In this document: piece by piece, positions 35,966 to 43,674 of the stretch
Position numbering within the stretch: position 1 is the first letter of the stretch
How the letters are laid out: every line of letters starts with the position of its first letter
DNA from: Oscillospiraceae bacterium
GTDB taxonomy: Bacteria; Bacillota; Clostridia; Oscillospirales; Ruminococcaceae
NCBI GenBank assembly: GCA_017547245.1
Contig: JAFYQD010000003.1
Span: 62,001-126,000 of the forward strand
Direction: 5' to 3'
DNA: 64,000 nt
Program-made: the position numbers and the translations under genes
The notes under the pieces: model-generated
The model's input: only the letters and a program-made list of their open reading frames with translations
Databases searched by the model: none
What the model was told of the DNA's origin: nothing

Positions 35966-36970
35966 ATGAACATTCTGGTGACCGGCGGTGCCGGATACAT
36001 TGGCAGCCACACCTGCGTAGAATTGCTGCAGGCAGGCCACAAGGTGATCATTGCAGATAATTTTTCCAACTCGAAATCGCAGGTGCTGCAGGCCATTGAG
36101 GCCATCACTGGCAAAAAGCCTGTTTTTTATCAGATAGACGTGGCCGACTATAAGGCGCTGAAGCAGCTGTTTTGTGAAAATGATATTGACGGAGCAATCC
36201 ATTTTGCAGGATATAAAGCGGTGGGAGAATCGGTGCAGAAACCGCTGAGTTATTATCAGAATAATTTTTGCACAGCGCTTACCCTTGCACAGGTCATGCA
36301 GGAAGAAGGGGTTTTCCGTCTGGTGTTTTCTTCTTCGGCCACGGTTTATGGCATCGATAATCCCATCCCCTATAAAGAAGAATACCCCACCGGAGCGGTC
36401 AACCCTTATGGACGCACCAAGGTGATGATTGAACAGATGCTGACCGATCTGGCGGCATCGGACCGTCGCTGGAGCATTGCACTGCTGCGCTATTTCAACC
36501 CCATTGGCGCCCACCCCAGCGGTCTGCTGGGCGAGGATCCCAACGGTATCCCCAACAACCTGCTGCCCTATATCGCAAAGGTGGCGGCAGGTCAGCTGCC
36601 CCACCTTAATGTGTTTGGCGATGATTATGACACCCGTGACGGCACAGGCGTGCGTGATTACCTGCATGTGGTCGACCTGGCCGAAGGTCATCTGGCCGCC
36701 ATGGATTACATGATGGAACACAATGGCGTGGAAGCGGTCAACCTGGGCACAGGGCAGGGCAGCAGCGTTATTGAGGTGCTGCATGCCTTTGAACAGGCCT
36801 GCGGCAAACAACTGCCCTATCAGATTGCCCCCCGACGCCCCGGTGACATCGGCGAATATTATGCCCACCCGGGCAAGGCCGAGCGGCTGTTTGGCTGGAA
36901 GGCCAAACGCAGCCTGCAGCAGATGTGTGCCGATAGCTGGCGCTATACCTGCAGACAGAATAACCTTTAA
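35966..36970 (+). CDS. galE: UDP-glucose 4-epimerase
   Basis: A 334-residue short-chain dehydrogenase-type enzyme that interconverts UDP-glucose and UDP-galactose. The NAD-binding start is MNILVTGGAGYIGSHT; the catalytic YxxxK is in NPYGRTK, and the serine/threonine is in SSSATVYG. The ATG at 35966 follows GGGAGGG; the longer frame lacks a site. No other Leloir genes are adjacent. It supplies UDP-galactose for cell-surface sugars or galactose use. Confidence 0.94.
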   Translation: MNILVTGGAGYIGSHTCVELLQAGHKVIIADNFSNSKSQVLQAIEAITGKKPVFYQIDVADYKALKQLFCENDIDGAIHFAGYKAVGESVQKPLSYYQNNFCTALTLAQVMQEEGVFRLVFSSSATVYGIDNPIPYKEEYPTGAVNPYGRTKVMIEQMLTDLAASDRRWSIALLRYFNPIGAHPSGLLGEDPNGIPNNLLPYIAKVAAGQLPHLNVFGDDYDTRDGTGVRDYLHVVDLAEGHLAAMDYMMEHNGVEAVNLGTGQGSSVIEVLHAFEQACGKQLPYQIAPRRPGDIGEYYAHPGKAERLFGWKAKRSLQQMCADSWRYTCRQNNL

Positions 36971-36985
36971 GAAAGGAAGAACAGA

Positions 36986-37258
36986 ATGAATCCCGGTATT
37001 GTTTTGATTGGTGGAATACTGTTGATATTGCTTGCCGCAGCCCTGTTGTTGGGTCTGCAGATATGGTTGGCCGGCAAAAAGAAGATGCTGCCGGGGTTGA
37101 TTCAGCCCGGGGTGTGGTGCCTGTTTGCGGTGATAAGCAATCTGCTGCCCCGCATGGACGGCACTGCCGTACAAAGCGGAGTAAGCGGCATAGGTGCCAT
37201 TGTAATGGCGGTGCTGAGTTTGATTGTGTTTTTGTTTGCACGTAGTAGGCTGAAATAA
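36986..37258 (+). CDS. small membrane protein of unknown function
   Basis: A 90-residue protein with three hydrophobic segments (about 4-27, 40-54 and 66-85), short loops and a basic end. It starts 15 bp after galE with AAAGGAAG, so it is cotranscribed. I recognise no family. Confidence 0.6.
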   Translation: MNPGIVLIGGILLILLAAALLLGLQIWLAGKKKMLPGLIQPGVWCLFAVISNLLPRMDGTAVQSGVSGIGAIVMAVLSLIVFLFARSRLK

Positions 37259-37307
37259 CTAACTGTAATAATAGTTGCAAATTATACAAAATATGACAAA
37301 CAGAAAA

Positions 37308-37337
37308 CCCCGTTCCGACAAGGAACGGGGCCTTTTT
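37308..37337. terminator. bidirectional terminator between galE operon and hflX
   Basis: CCCCGTTCC/GGAACGGGG stem (37308-37316 with 37322-37330) followed by CCTTTTTG, with an A-rich left flank for the minus strand. Confidence 0.8.
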
Positions 37338-37395
37338 GTAATGTCTATAAATACCAAACGTATAACTCATCTAGGATTATACAAAAATCGACCTT

Positions 37396-38649
37396 TTAGG
37401 GATTGCGCTGGACATAGTCGGCCACACGGTGCAGCTCTTTACTGCTTACCAATGCATCCAGCAGGATGCCGTCCTCGGTATATTCACGGCTGAAGATTTT
37501 GCCGCCGGTTTCCACAATGTGATTTTCCAATCCGCCCTGTGCATAGGGCAGCAGCAGGGTCAAACGCTGCTGGGTGGGGGGAAGCAGACGGCAGATGCTT
37601 TGCAGCAAGTTGTCGATGCCATAGCCTGTGCGTGCTGAAATCAGCACACTGTTGCGGCCAAGGTCCAGCGGTTCGTAGGCCAGCTTGTCGCACTTGTTCA
37701 GTACGGTAAGCACGGGGATGTGGTCGGCCTTCAGGTCTTTCAGCAGCTGGGCGGTCACCTGCAGGTGAGCCTCGGCCTCGGGGGAGGAAATATCGCAGAC
37801 ATTCAGCAGCAGGTCGGCCTGTGCGGCTTCTTCCAGTGTGGACTTAAAGGCTTCTACCAGATGGTGGGGCAGGCGGCGCACCAGACCAACGGTATCCACC
37901 AGCACCACGGTGCGGCCATCGGGCAGCTCCAGGGCACGGGCGGTGGGGTCAAGGGTGGCAAACAGCTTGTCTTCCGAAAGAACACCTGCGTCGGTAAGGC
38001 GGTTGAGCAGGGTGGATTTGCCCACATTGGTATAGCCCACAATGGCCACCGTAACAGCGCCGTCTTTTTTGCGGCGGGTGTGCACCAGCTCGCGGCGTTT
38101 GGCCAAAGTTTCCAGCTGGCGTTCCAGCGAGGTGATGCGGCTGCGTATGTGCCGGCGGTCGCTTTCCAGTTTGGTTTCGCCGGGGCCACGGGTGCCTATG
38201 CCGCCGCCCAAACGGGAAAGACTGGTGCCCAAACCGGCCAGACGGGGCAGGCGGTAACGCTGCTGGGCCAGCTCAACCTGCAGGCGGCCTTCGCTGGTGG
38301 TGGCGCGCTGGGCAAAAATATCAAGAATCAAAGTGGTGCGGTCAATTACATCACAGTCGCAGGCTTTTTCTATGTTACGCAGCTGGCTGGCGGTCAGCTC
38401 GTGGTCAAAGATGATTAGGTTGGCGCCGTCGGCCTTAATAAACTCGGCCATTTCTTCCAGACGGCCTGCGCCGATGCAGGTGGCAGGGTCAAAGGATTCG
38501 CGGCGCTGGGTAATCCGTGCAACCACCTCTGCGCCGGCCGAATAGGCCAGCTCGGCCAGTTCGTCCAGCGATTCTTCCACATCATATTCACCGGTATCTA
38601 CGGCCACAAGCAGCGCACGCTGTATGGCCTCCTGTTTGGTTTCGAACAT
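37396..38649 (-). CDS. hflX: GTPase HflX
   Basis: A 417-residue ribosome-associated GTPase that splits stalled 70S ribosomes in well-studied species. The N-terminal HflX domain contains CIGAGRLEEMAEFI and the glycine-rich RLGGGIGTRGPGETKLE. The G domain (about 200-365) has GYTNVGKST, DTVGLVRRLP and NKCDKL. It lies 17 bp after lexA on the minus strand and is probably cotranscribed, which would put it partly under LexA control (inference). Confidence 0.93.
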   Translation of the reverse strand: MFETKQEAIQRALLVAVDTGEYDVEESLDELAELAYSAGAEVVARITQRRESFDPATCIGAGRLEEMAEFIKADGANLIIFDHELTASQLRNIEKACDCDVIDRTTLILDIFAQRATTSEGRLQVELAQQRYRLPRLAGLGTSLSRLGGGIGTRGPGETKLESDRRHIRSRITSLERQLETLAKRRELVHTRRKKDGAVTVAIVGYTNVGKSTLLNRLTDAGVLSEDKLFATLDPTARALELPDGRTVVLVDTVGLVRRLPHHLVEAFKSTLEEAAQADLLLNVCDISSPEAEAHLQVTAQLLKDLKADHIPVLTVLNKCDKLAYEPLDLGRNSVLISARTGYGIDNLLQSICRLLPPTQQRLTLLLPYAQGGLENHIVETGGKIFSREYTEDGILLDALVSSKELHRVADYVQRNP

Positions 38650-38666
38650 AAAAGCTCCTTTGCGGA

Positions 38667-39257
38667 TCAGTCGTAGTGGCGCAGGCAGGATGCCACACGG
38701 CCAAGAATGCGTACCTCAGGAACGATGATGGGTTCCATGGTGTCGTTTTCGGGCTGCAGGCGATAGTGCCCGTTTTCCTTATAAAAACGTTTTACGGTTG
38801 CTTCTTCGTCAATCAGCGCAACCACAATCTGGCCGTTTTCGGCCGTTTCGGTTTTGCGCACCACAATGATGTCGCCATCCAGTATGCCGGCGTTGATCAT
38901 ACTTTCACCCTGAATGCGCAGGGCAAAAAAGTCATCGGGATTGCCGCTGCCGTGATAGGGTACCAGCTGGTCGGCCACATCTTCAAAGGCAAGGATGGGC
39001 TGGCCGGCGGTAACACGGCCCAGCAGGGGAACCATCAGCGTAGTCTGGCTGCCTGCCAGACGGATGGAACGATTGAGCCCCTCGCTGCGGGTGATAAAGC
39101 CCTGTGCTTCCAGCTCGCCCAGATAGCGGTGGACGGTGGAGGTGGATTTGATGTTCAGGGCGCTGCAGATTTCACGCACGGTGGGGGGCACCCCTTCGGC
39201 GGTGGAGCGGCGGATATAGGAAAGGATATCGGTGGCTTTTTTGTTGAGTTTTTTCAC
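38667..39257 (-). CDS. lexA: LexA repressor
   Basis: The SOS repressor, 196 residues. The winged HTH is N-terminal (about 1-65, VPPTVREICSALNIKSTSTVHRYL). The self-cleaving peptidase domain has Ala84-Gly85 as cleavage bond, Ser119 (GESMINAG) and Lys156 (ATVKRFY). All catalytic residues are intact. A LexA-type box overlaps its own promoter upstream, indicating autoregulation. hflX follows closely. Confidence 0.95.
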   Translation of the reverse strand: MKKLNKKATDILSYIRRSTAEGVPPTVREICSALNIKSTSTVHRYLGELEAQGFITRSEGLNRSIRLAGSQTTLMVPLLGRVTAGQPILAFEDVADQLVPYHGSGNPDDFFALRIQGESMINAGILDGDIIVVRKTETAENGQIVVALIDEEATVKRFYKENGHYRLQPENDTMEPIIVPEVRILGRVASCLRHYD

Positions 39258-39300
39258 AGCAGATGCCTCCGTTCTTTGACAGAATCATTTGTTCTTTTTT

Positions 39301-39329
39301 AGTATATCACAGCCGCCCCAAAGATGCAA
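39301..39329 (-). promoter_or_regulatory. sigma-A promoter of lexA
   Basis: TTGCAT (39329-39324) and TATACT (39306-39301) on the minus strand, spacer 17 bp; the -35 overlaps the LexA box. Confidence 0.75.
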
Positions 39330-39340
39330 ACATATGTTTT
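39327..39340. promoter_or_regulatory. LexA box (SOS operator)
   Basis: CAAACATATGTTTT matches the Gram-positive SOS operator CGAACRNRYGTTYG at 12 of 14 positions and overlaps the lexA -35. The rest of the gap to 39617 holds only the candidate small transcript below. Confidence 0.7.
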
Positions 39341-39474
39341 GATTTTCCTTGTATAGACGCATGGTTATGCCAATAATAGGGTTTTGCCTATGCCTTTTTG
39401 CCGACAGGGTTTTCTTTTACAAATCTTTGCAGGTTTATTCACAGGTCGTACACAATTTCATAATTTTGTAGGGG

Positions 39475-39592
39475 TATAATAAGAATGCAAAAGAGAGAAA
39501 AAGACAAATTCCGTTTCAAAATAATTACCCCCCTCCTTAATCCATCTCAAACAAAAAGCACGGGCATCCGAAAGGATGCCCGTGTTTTTTTG
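39475..39592 (+). ncRNA. candidate small RNA with anti-Shine-Dalgarno motif
   Basis: TATAAT at 39475-39480 (no good -35), then about 105 nt ending in a strong hairpin (39558-39569 with 39574-39585) and a T-run. The middle contains ACCCCCCTCCTTAA (from about 39528), complementary to AAGGAGGGG ribosome binding sites. A 71-codon frame begins at 39485, but it runs through the terminator and has no ribosome binding site. This is a hypothesis only. Confidence 0.35.
39551..39592. terminator. bidirectional terminator upstream of 39618 gene stop
   Basis: 12-bp stem GCACGGGCATCC/GGATGCCCGTGT with A-run left and T-run right; on the minus strand it ends the 39618-39959 gene. Confidence 0.85.
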
Positions 39593-39617
39593 TATTATGA
39601 ACAGACGGGGATTGTCA

Positions 39618-39959
39618 TTACGGTTCTTTCGGTTCAAAGAAGACCCACTCGTGTTCCACCAGAACAGCCAACCCCGATTTCCCGCCCAATCCGTTGGTGA
39701 TTTTGGCATAGTCTGCGCCAAGGCAGTCAAAGTTGGCCTGACCGTTTTGGTCGGGGGTAAGGTGCGGTTCAATAACTTCTTCAATGCTGCCCAGAATGGC
39801 CTCGGGGGCAATCTCGACCGGCAGGGCCTGTTGGCTGGAGACAAAAATTCGATCCTCAACAAACACCATGTTGGCATGTTGATGCTTTGGGCGGTTGATG
39901 CGCACAGCTGCCAGCACCATGACCACAATGGCAAGGATCAATATCAAGATGCGTTTCAT
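39618..39959 (-). CDS. membrane-anchored or secreted protein of unknown function
   Basis: A 113-residue protein with a hydrophobic N-terminus (about 4-19) that is a signal or anchor, followed by a small extracytoplasmic domain. A good AAGGAGG precedes the ATG. There is no lipobox cysteine. I do not recognise the family. Confidence 0.6.
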   Translation of the reverse strand: MKRILILILAIVVMVLAAVRINRPKHQHANMVFVEDRIFVSSQQALPVEIAPEAILGSIEEVIEPHLTPDQNGQANFDCLGADYAKITNGLGGKSGLAVLVEHEWVFFEPKEP

Positions 39960-40141
39960 TCGTGTTCCTCCTTTGCGGCCTTTGGTTTTATTTTAGCATT
40001 GCGAAAGAAAACAGGCAACAATCAAAATACCGTATGTCCGTTTTACAAGCTTTTTACAAACAACTGACCCAACTGTGGCAGCAGCCTTTGTGATGTATTG
40101 ATAGAATGAAAGAGTAAAAAGCGGAAAGGCGGAATTTGAAC

Positions 40142-41884
40142 ATGAGTATTTTTGATCTTCTTTCGTTAATTGGCGGCCTGTGCCTGTTCCTGTTTGGCAT
40201 GAGTGTGATGGGCAATGCCTTGGAACGCCGCGCCGGCAGCAAACTGCAGGGTCTGCTGAGCAAGCTGACCACAGGAAAACTTGCCGGGCTGCTGACCGGT
40301 TTGGGTGTTACCGCAATCATACAAAGTTCCTCGGCCACCACGGTAATGGTTGTGGGCTTTGTTAACTCCGGTCTGATGACCCTTAAGCAGGCCATCAACG
40401 TGATTATGGGTGCCAACATAGGCACCACCGTTACCGCCTGGATTTTAAGCCTGAGCGGCATTGAGGGGGATGCCCTGTGGCTCAAACTGTTGAAACCCGC
40501 ATCCTTTACCCCTGTGCTGGCGCTGATTGGTATCGTGCTGTTTATGTTCTGCAAAGGCGACAGAAAAAAGGACAGCGGCACCATTCTGCTGGGGTTTGCC
40601 GTGCTGATGTTTGGCATGGACACCATGAGCGATGCCGTTGGCGGTCTGGCAGATGTGCCTGAATTCCAGCAGATTTTCCTGATGTTCACCAATCCTATTC
40701 TGGGCGTGCTGGCAGGTGCTGTGGTCACAGCCATCATTCAGTCCAGCTCGGCTTCGGTTGGTATTCTGCAGGCTTTGTCGGCCACAGGTCAGGTCAGTTA
40801 CGGCGCTGCCGTTCCCATCATTATGGGCCAGAACATCGGCACCTGCATCACCGCCATACTTTCTTCTTTTGGCACCAACCGCAATGCCAAACGTGCCGCC
40901 TATGTTCATCTTTCCTTCAACATCATCGGTACTGTTGTGTGGCTTGGCGTTTTCAGTCTGGTAAAAACGGTATTTGCCCCGGCTGTTTTGAATCAAGCGG
41001 CAGGACTTTCGGGCATTGCCACCTGTCACTCAATCTTTAACATTGCATGTACGGTTCTTCTGCTGCCCCTTTCGGGCTTGCTGGAAAAGCTGGCCTATAA
41101 GCTGGTACCCGAAACCACAACCCCCGATGTTGTGGCCGAACTGGACGAACATCTGATGACCATTCCTGCCGTTGCGCTGGAACGCTGCCATGACCTTGCT
41201 TCCGATATGGCTCTGGACGCCATGAACGCCATGAAGGATGCAATGGACTGCCTGAAGGAATACAGCATGACTTTGGTGGAGTCGGTGCATGAAAAGGAAA
41301 GCAAGACCGACCACTACGAGGATATTATGAGTACCTATCTGGTCAAACTGAGCGCCATGCAGCTTAGCGACCACGACAGCGCCGAGGCTGCCAAACTGCT
41401 GAAGGTGATCGGTGACCTGGAGCGTGTGGCCGACCACGCCGACAATATTCTGGATTCGGCCGAAGAAATGCAGAACAAAAATGTTACCTTTTCCGATTCG
41501 GCCATCCGTGAACTGGATAATCTGATTGCTGCCACCAACGAAATTGTGGACATCAGTTTTGCTGCCTTTGTGGGCAACAACCTGCAGCTGGCACATAAGG
41601 TTGAGGCCCTGGAGCAGGTGATCGACCGCCTGAAGGATATGATGCGTACCAACCATATCCTGCGACTGCAGCAGGGAACCTGCAGCATTGAAACCGGGTT
41701 TATCTGGTCGGATATTTTGACCAATCTGGAGCGTGTTTCCGACCATTGCTCCAACATTGCGGGACACATGATGGACGCTGCCGAAGAAACCATGAATATT
41801 CATCAGTCCATCCGCACCATGAAGGCCGAAAGCCCTGAATACAAAGAACAGTATGCCGAATATGCCGCCAGATACCTTGCCTGA
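40142..41884 (+). CDS. Na/Pi cotransporter family protein with PhoU-like domain
   Basis: A 580-residue protein. The N-terminal membrane part (about 1-300) has the duplicated QSSSATT/QSSSASV repeats of NptA-type sodium-phosphate symporters (AIIQSSSATTVMVVGFVN; AIIQSSSASVGILQALS). The C-terminal cytoplasmic PhoU-like helical domain (about 340-560) likely senses phosphate status. I use the ATG at 40142, 9 nt after AAAGGCGG; the TTG at 40136 is too close to that site. It is a single-gene unit ending at the 41918-41949 terminator. Confidence 0.9.
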   Translation: MSIFDLLSLIGGLCLFLFGMSVMGNALERRAGSKLQGLLSKLTTGKLAGLLTGLGVTAIIQSSSATTVMVVGFVNSGLMTLKQAINVIMGANIGTTVTAWILSLSGIEGDALWLKLLKPASFTPVLALIGIVLFMFCKGDRKKDSGTILLGFAVLMFGMDTMSDAVGGLADVPEFQQIFLMFTNPILGVLAGAVVTAIIQSSSASVGILQALSATGQVSYGAAVPIIMGQNIGTCITAILSSFGTNRNAKRAAYVHLSFNIIGTVVWLGVFSLVKTVFAPAVLNQAAGLSGIATCHSIFNIACTVLLLPLSGLLEKLAYKLVPETTTPDVVAELDEHLMTIPAVALERCHDLASDMALDAMNAMKDAMDCLKEYSMTLVESVHEKESKTDHYEDIMSTYLVKLSAMQLSDHDSAEAAKLLKVIGDLERVADHADNILDSAEEMQNKNVTFSDSAIRELDNLIAATNEIVDISFAAFVGNNLQLAHKVEALEQVIDRLKDMMRTNHILRLQQGTCSIETGFIWSDILTNLERVSDHCSNIAGHMMDAAEETMNIHQSIRTMKAESPEYKEQYAEYAARYLA

Positions 41885-41917
41885 AGCGCAAAATAAAGTT
41901 TTGACGGAAAAGACTGA

Positions 41918-41949
41918 AAAACCCCCGTGCACAACGCATGGGGTTTTTT
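41918..41949 (+). terminator. terminator of Na/Pi transporter gene
   Basis: AAAACCCC-GTGC/GCAT-GGGGTTTT hairpin followed by TTTG. Confidence 0.8.
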
Positions 41950-41997
41950 GTTTGGAATATATTTATCTCGACTTGTGGAATTACCGCTCCGTTAAAA

Positions 41998-42226
41998 TTT
42001 AAAAGGAAAAAAGCCACCCGATTGGGTGGCTTTTGCTTGGCGCGCTTGAAGGGACAGCGATGCGCTTCGCGCCCATGCATAGCTTCGCCCAACCAATCGT
42101 CCTGCGCCTTTGGCTTGGACTCTTGGGGGCTCAGTTATCTCACCCCAAGGGGTTCTCGTCCCTTCAAGTTTAAAAGGAAAAAAGCCACCCGATTGGGTGG
42201 CTTTTGCTTGGCGCGCTTGAAGGGAC
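41998..42226 (-). repeat. tRNA-Arg(ACG) tail-duplication element (E2)
   Basis: A 58-bp perfect direct repeat (41998-42055 and 42169-42226, period 171 bp) contains the tRNA-Arg 3' end, CCA and terminator; the 42169-42226 copy belongs to the real tRNA. The 113-nt core (42056-42168) begins in the tRNA's direction with CTTGAAGGGACGAGAACCCC. This equals the reverse complement of the tRNA T-arm and acceptor at 18 of 20 positions. The rest of the core (42057-42139) is about 83% identical to E1 (35261-35343). No protein is encoded. Confidence 0.85.
42179..42206 (-). terminator. terminator of tRNA-Arg
   Basis: AAAGCCACCCAATCGGGTGGCTTTTTT on the minus strand, right after CCA; an identical copy lies at 42008-42035. 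Confidence 0.88.
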
Positions 42227-42285
42227 TCGAACCCCTGACCTACTGGTTCGTAGCCAGTCACTCTATCCAGCTGAGCTACAAGCGC
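42209..42285 (-). tRNA. tRNA-Arg (anticodon ACG)
   Basis: 77 nt with encoded CCA. Acceptor GCGCTTG pairs with CAAGCGC, the D-arm has AGCTGGATAGAG, and the anticodon loop CTACGAA reads ACG. TadA (51281) would convert A34 to inosine. The T-arm is GGGGTTCGAGTCCC. Confidence 0.96.
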
Positions 42286-42301
42286 ATTTGACAGCTTAGA
42301 T

Positions 42302-42330
42302 ATAATACCACACCAAAAAAGAATTGTCAA
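42302..42330 (-). promoter_or_regulatory. promoter of tRNA-Arg
   Basis: TTGACA (42330-42325) and TATTAT (42307-42302) on the minus strand, spacer 17 bp. Confidence 0.85.
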
Positions 42331-42359
42331 CTAAAAAATTGCATTTCTTTCAAAAAATA

Positions 42360-42389
42360 TTGACTATACATTACTTTGTCTGTTATAAT
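42360..42389 (+). promoter_or_regulatory. promoter of tRNA-Ser(CGA)
   Basis: TTGACT at 42360-42365 and TATAAT at 42384-42389, spacer 18 bp, about 30 bp before the tRNA. Confidence 0.85.
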
Positions 42390-42419
42390 AATCGATGTTC
42401 CTCGGAACAAGCCAAATAC

Positions 42420-42510
42420 GGAGATGTATCGAAGTGGTCGTAACGAGAACGACTCGAAATCGTTTTGTCTGGAGACAGGCACGTGGGTTCGAATCCCACC
42501 ATCTCCGCCA
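42420..42510 (+). tRNA. tRNA-Ser (anticodon CGA)
   Basis: 91 nt with encoded CCA. Acceptor GGAGATG pairs with CATCTCC, the anticodon loop CTCGAAA reads CGA, a long variable arm (GTCTGGAGACAGGC) is present, the T-arm is GTGGGTTCGAATCCCAC and the discriminator is G. Confidence 0.96.
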
Positions 42511-42707
42511 CAAGAAAACCGCCTTTCAGGGCGGTTTTTCTTTTTGCGGTGGGATTCGATAGTCTTAATCCAACAGTCCGGGGGACTGTTGGGCAGCAGC
42601 CGAAGGCTGACTGCAACCTCTATTTTTGCAGCGCAAAAATGATGCCCGTCGATATCCCACCATCTCCGCCACAAGAAAACCGCCTTTCAGGGCGGTTTTT
42701 CTTTTTG
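42493..42707 (+). repeat. tRNA-Ser(CGA) tail-duplication element (E3)
   Basis: A 54-bp perfect direct repeat (42493-42546 and 42654-42707, period 161 bp, the same as E1) contains the tRNA 3' tail, CCA and terminator. The 107-nt core (42547-42653) starts with GGTGGGATTCGA, the exact reverse complement of the tRNA T-arm bases 42489-42500. Its interior differs from E1 and E2. It contains CAACAGTCC/GGACTGTTG, CAGCC/GGCTG and TTTTTGC/GCAAAAA hairpins. Confidence 0.85.
42515..42545 (+). terminator. terminator of tRNA-Ser(CGA)
   Basis: AAAACCGCC...GGGCGGTTTTT hairpin after CCA; an identical copy is 161 bp downstream. Confidence 0.85.
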
Positions 42708-42710
42708 TGT

Positions 42711-43541
42711 TCAGCTTCTTGTTCTAAGCTGCCAGAAGGCAACCGCACTGGCGGCGGCCACATTCAGCGAATCCACGCCGTGGCTCATGGGGATGCGCAC
42801 CGTATAGTCACAGTCGGCAATGGTTTGATGCACCAGACCGTCCCCTTCGGTGCCCAGCACAACGGCCAGTTTTTCTTCTTTGGGCAGGTCGGGGTCATCC
42901 ATGCTTACCGATTTGTCGGTGAGGGCCATGGCCACCGTTTTGAAGCCAAGGGCCTGCAGGCGCTCCATGCCGGGGTGGGGCCACTGGTCGGGCGTATCGC
43001 CGATGCGTGCCCACGGAACCTGAAAAACCGTTCCCATGCTTACACGCACAGCCCGTCTGCAAAGAGGGTCGCAGCAGGTGGGGGTCAGCAGAACGGCATC
43101 CATATTCAGCGCAGCGGCCGAGCGCATAATCGCCCCCACATTGGTGGAATCGGCAATCCCTTCCAGTACTGCGATGCGGCGTGCGTTGGCACAAAGCTCT
43201 TCTACCGAAAGGGGTGTAGGACGGCGCAGAGCGCACAGGATGCCCCGTGTCAGCTCATAGCCGGTCAGTTGGGCCAAAACCTCACGGTCGGCGGTATAAA
43301 CAGGGATGTCGCCGCAACGGGCAATGATGTCGGCGGCCTGTCCCTCAATATGGTGGCGCTCCATCAACAGGGCGATGGGGGTGTGGCCTGCGTTCAGTGC
43401 CAAGCGGATAACCTTGGGGCTTTCGGCAATAAAGATGCCCTTTTCCGGCTCCAGACGGCTGCGCAGCTGGGCTTCGGTCAGTCGGGCAAAGATATCCAGT
43501 TCGGGGGCAGAAAAGTCGGTGATCTCGATGACGTTGGCCAT
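42711..43541 (-). CDS. TrmH/SpoU-family RNA 2'-O-methyltransferase
   Basis: A 276-residue SPOUT methyltransferase for rRNA or tRNA ribose. The knotted SAM-binding domain shows EGIADSTNVGAIMRSAAAL, VLGTEGDGL and IPMSHGVDSLNVAAASAVAF. An N-terminal L30e-like substrate domain (about 1-100) precedes it. The start at 43541 follows AAGGAGG; the 21-codon extension upstream lacks a site. The target base is not deducible. Confidence 0.88.
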   Translation of the reverse strand: MANVIEITDFSAPELDIFARLTEAQLRSRLEPEKGIFIAESPKVIRLALNAGHTPIALLMERHHIEGQAADIIARCGDIPVYTADREVLAQLTGYELTRGILCALRRPTPLSVEELCANARRIAVLEGIADSTNVGAIMRSAAALNMDAVLLTPTCCDPLCRRAVRVSMGTVFQVPWARIGDTPDQWPHPGMERLQALGFKTVAMALTDKSVSMDDPDLPKEEKLAVVLGTEGDGLVHQTIADCDYTVRIPMSHGVDSLNVAAASAVAFWQLRTRS

Positions 43542-43571
43542 GGCAGCCTCCTTGGCAGTAAGTATGAATAT

Positions 43572-43600
43572 AGTATAGTACCGCCGCCAAAACCTGTCAA
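43572..43600 (-). promoter_or_regulatory. promoter of the RNA methyltransferase gene
   Basis: TTGACA (43600-43595) and TATACT (43577-43572) on the minus strand, spacer 17 bp. On the plus strand TTGACA (43612-43617) with GATACT (43633-43638) may serve asparaginase, but its spacer is only 15 bp. Confidence 0.8.
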
Positions 43601-43674
43601 ACAACCGCTTCTTGACAAAACCGAAAAGGACAGATACTCTTTAAAACAGAGAAATTTGTTTTGGAGGACCCGTT

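Noticed and set aside
39281-39295. Second LexA box AGAATCATTTGTTCT
   Set aside because: The half-sites are spaced and spelled poorly compared with the 39327-39340 site.
35201-42707. Possible CRISPR array from the repeated 54-60 bp units
   Set aside because: Each unit occurs only twice, contains tRNA tails and terminators, and differs between loci; no cas genes are present.
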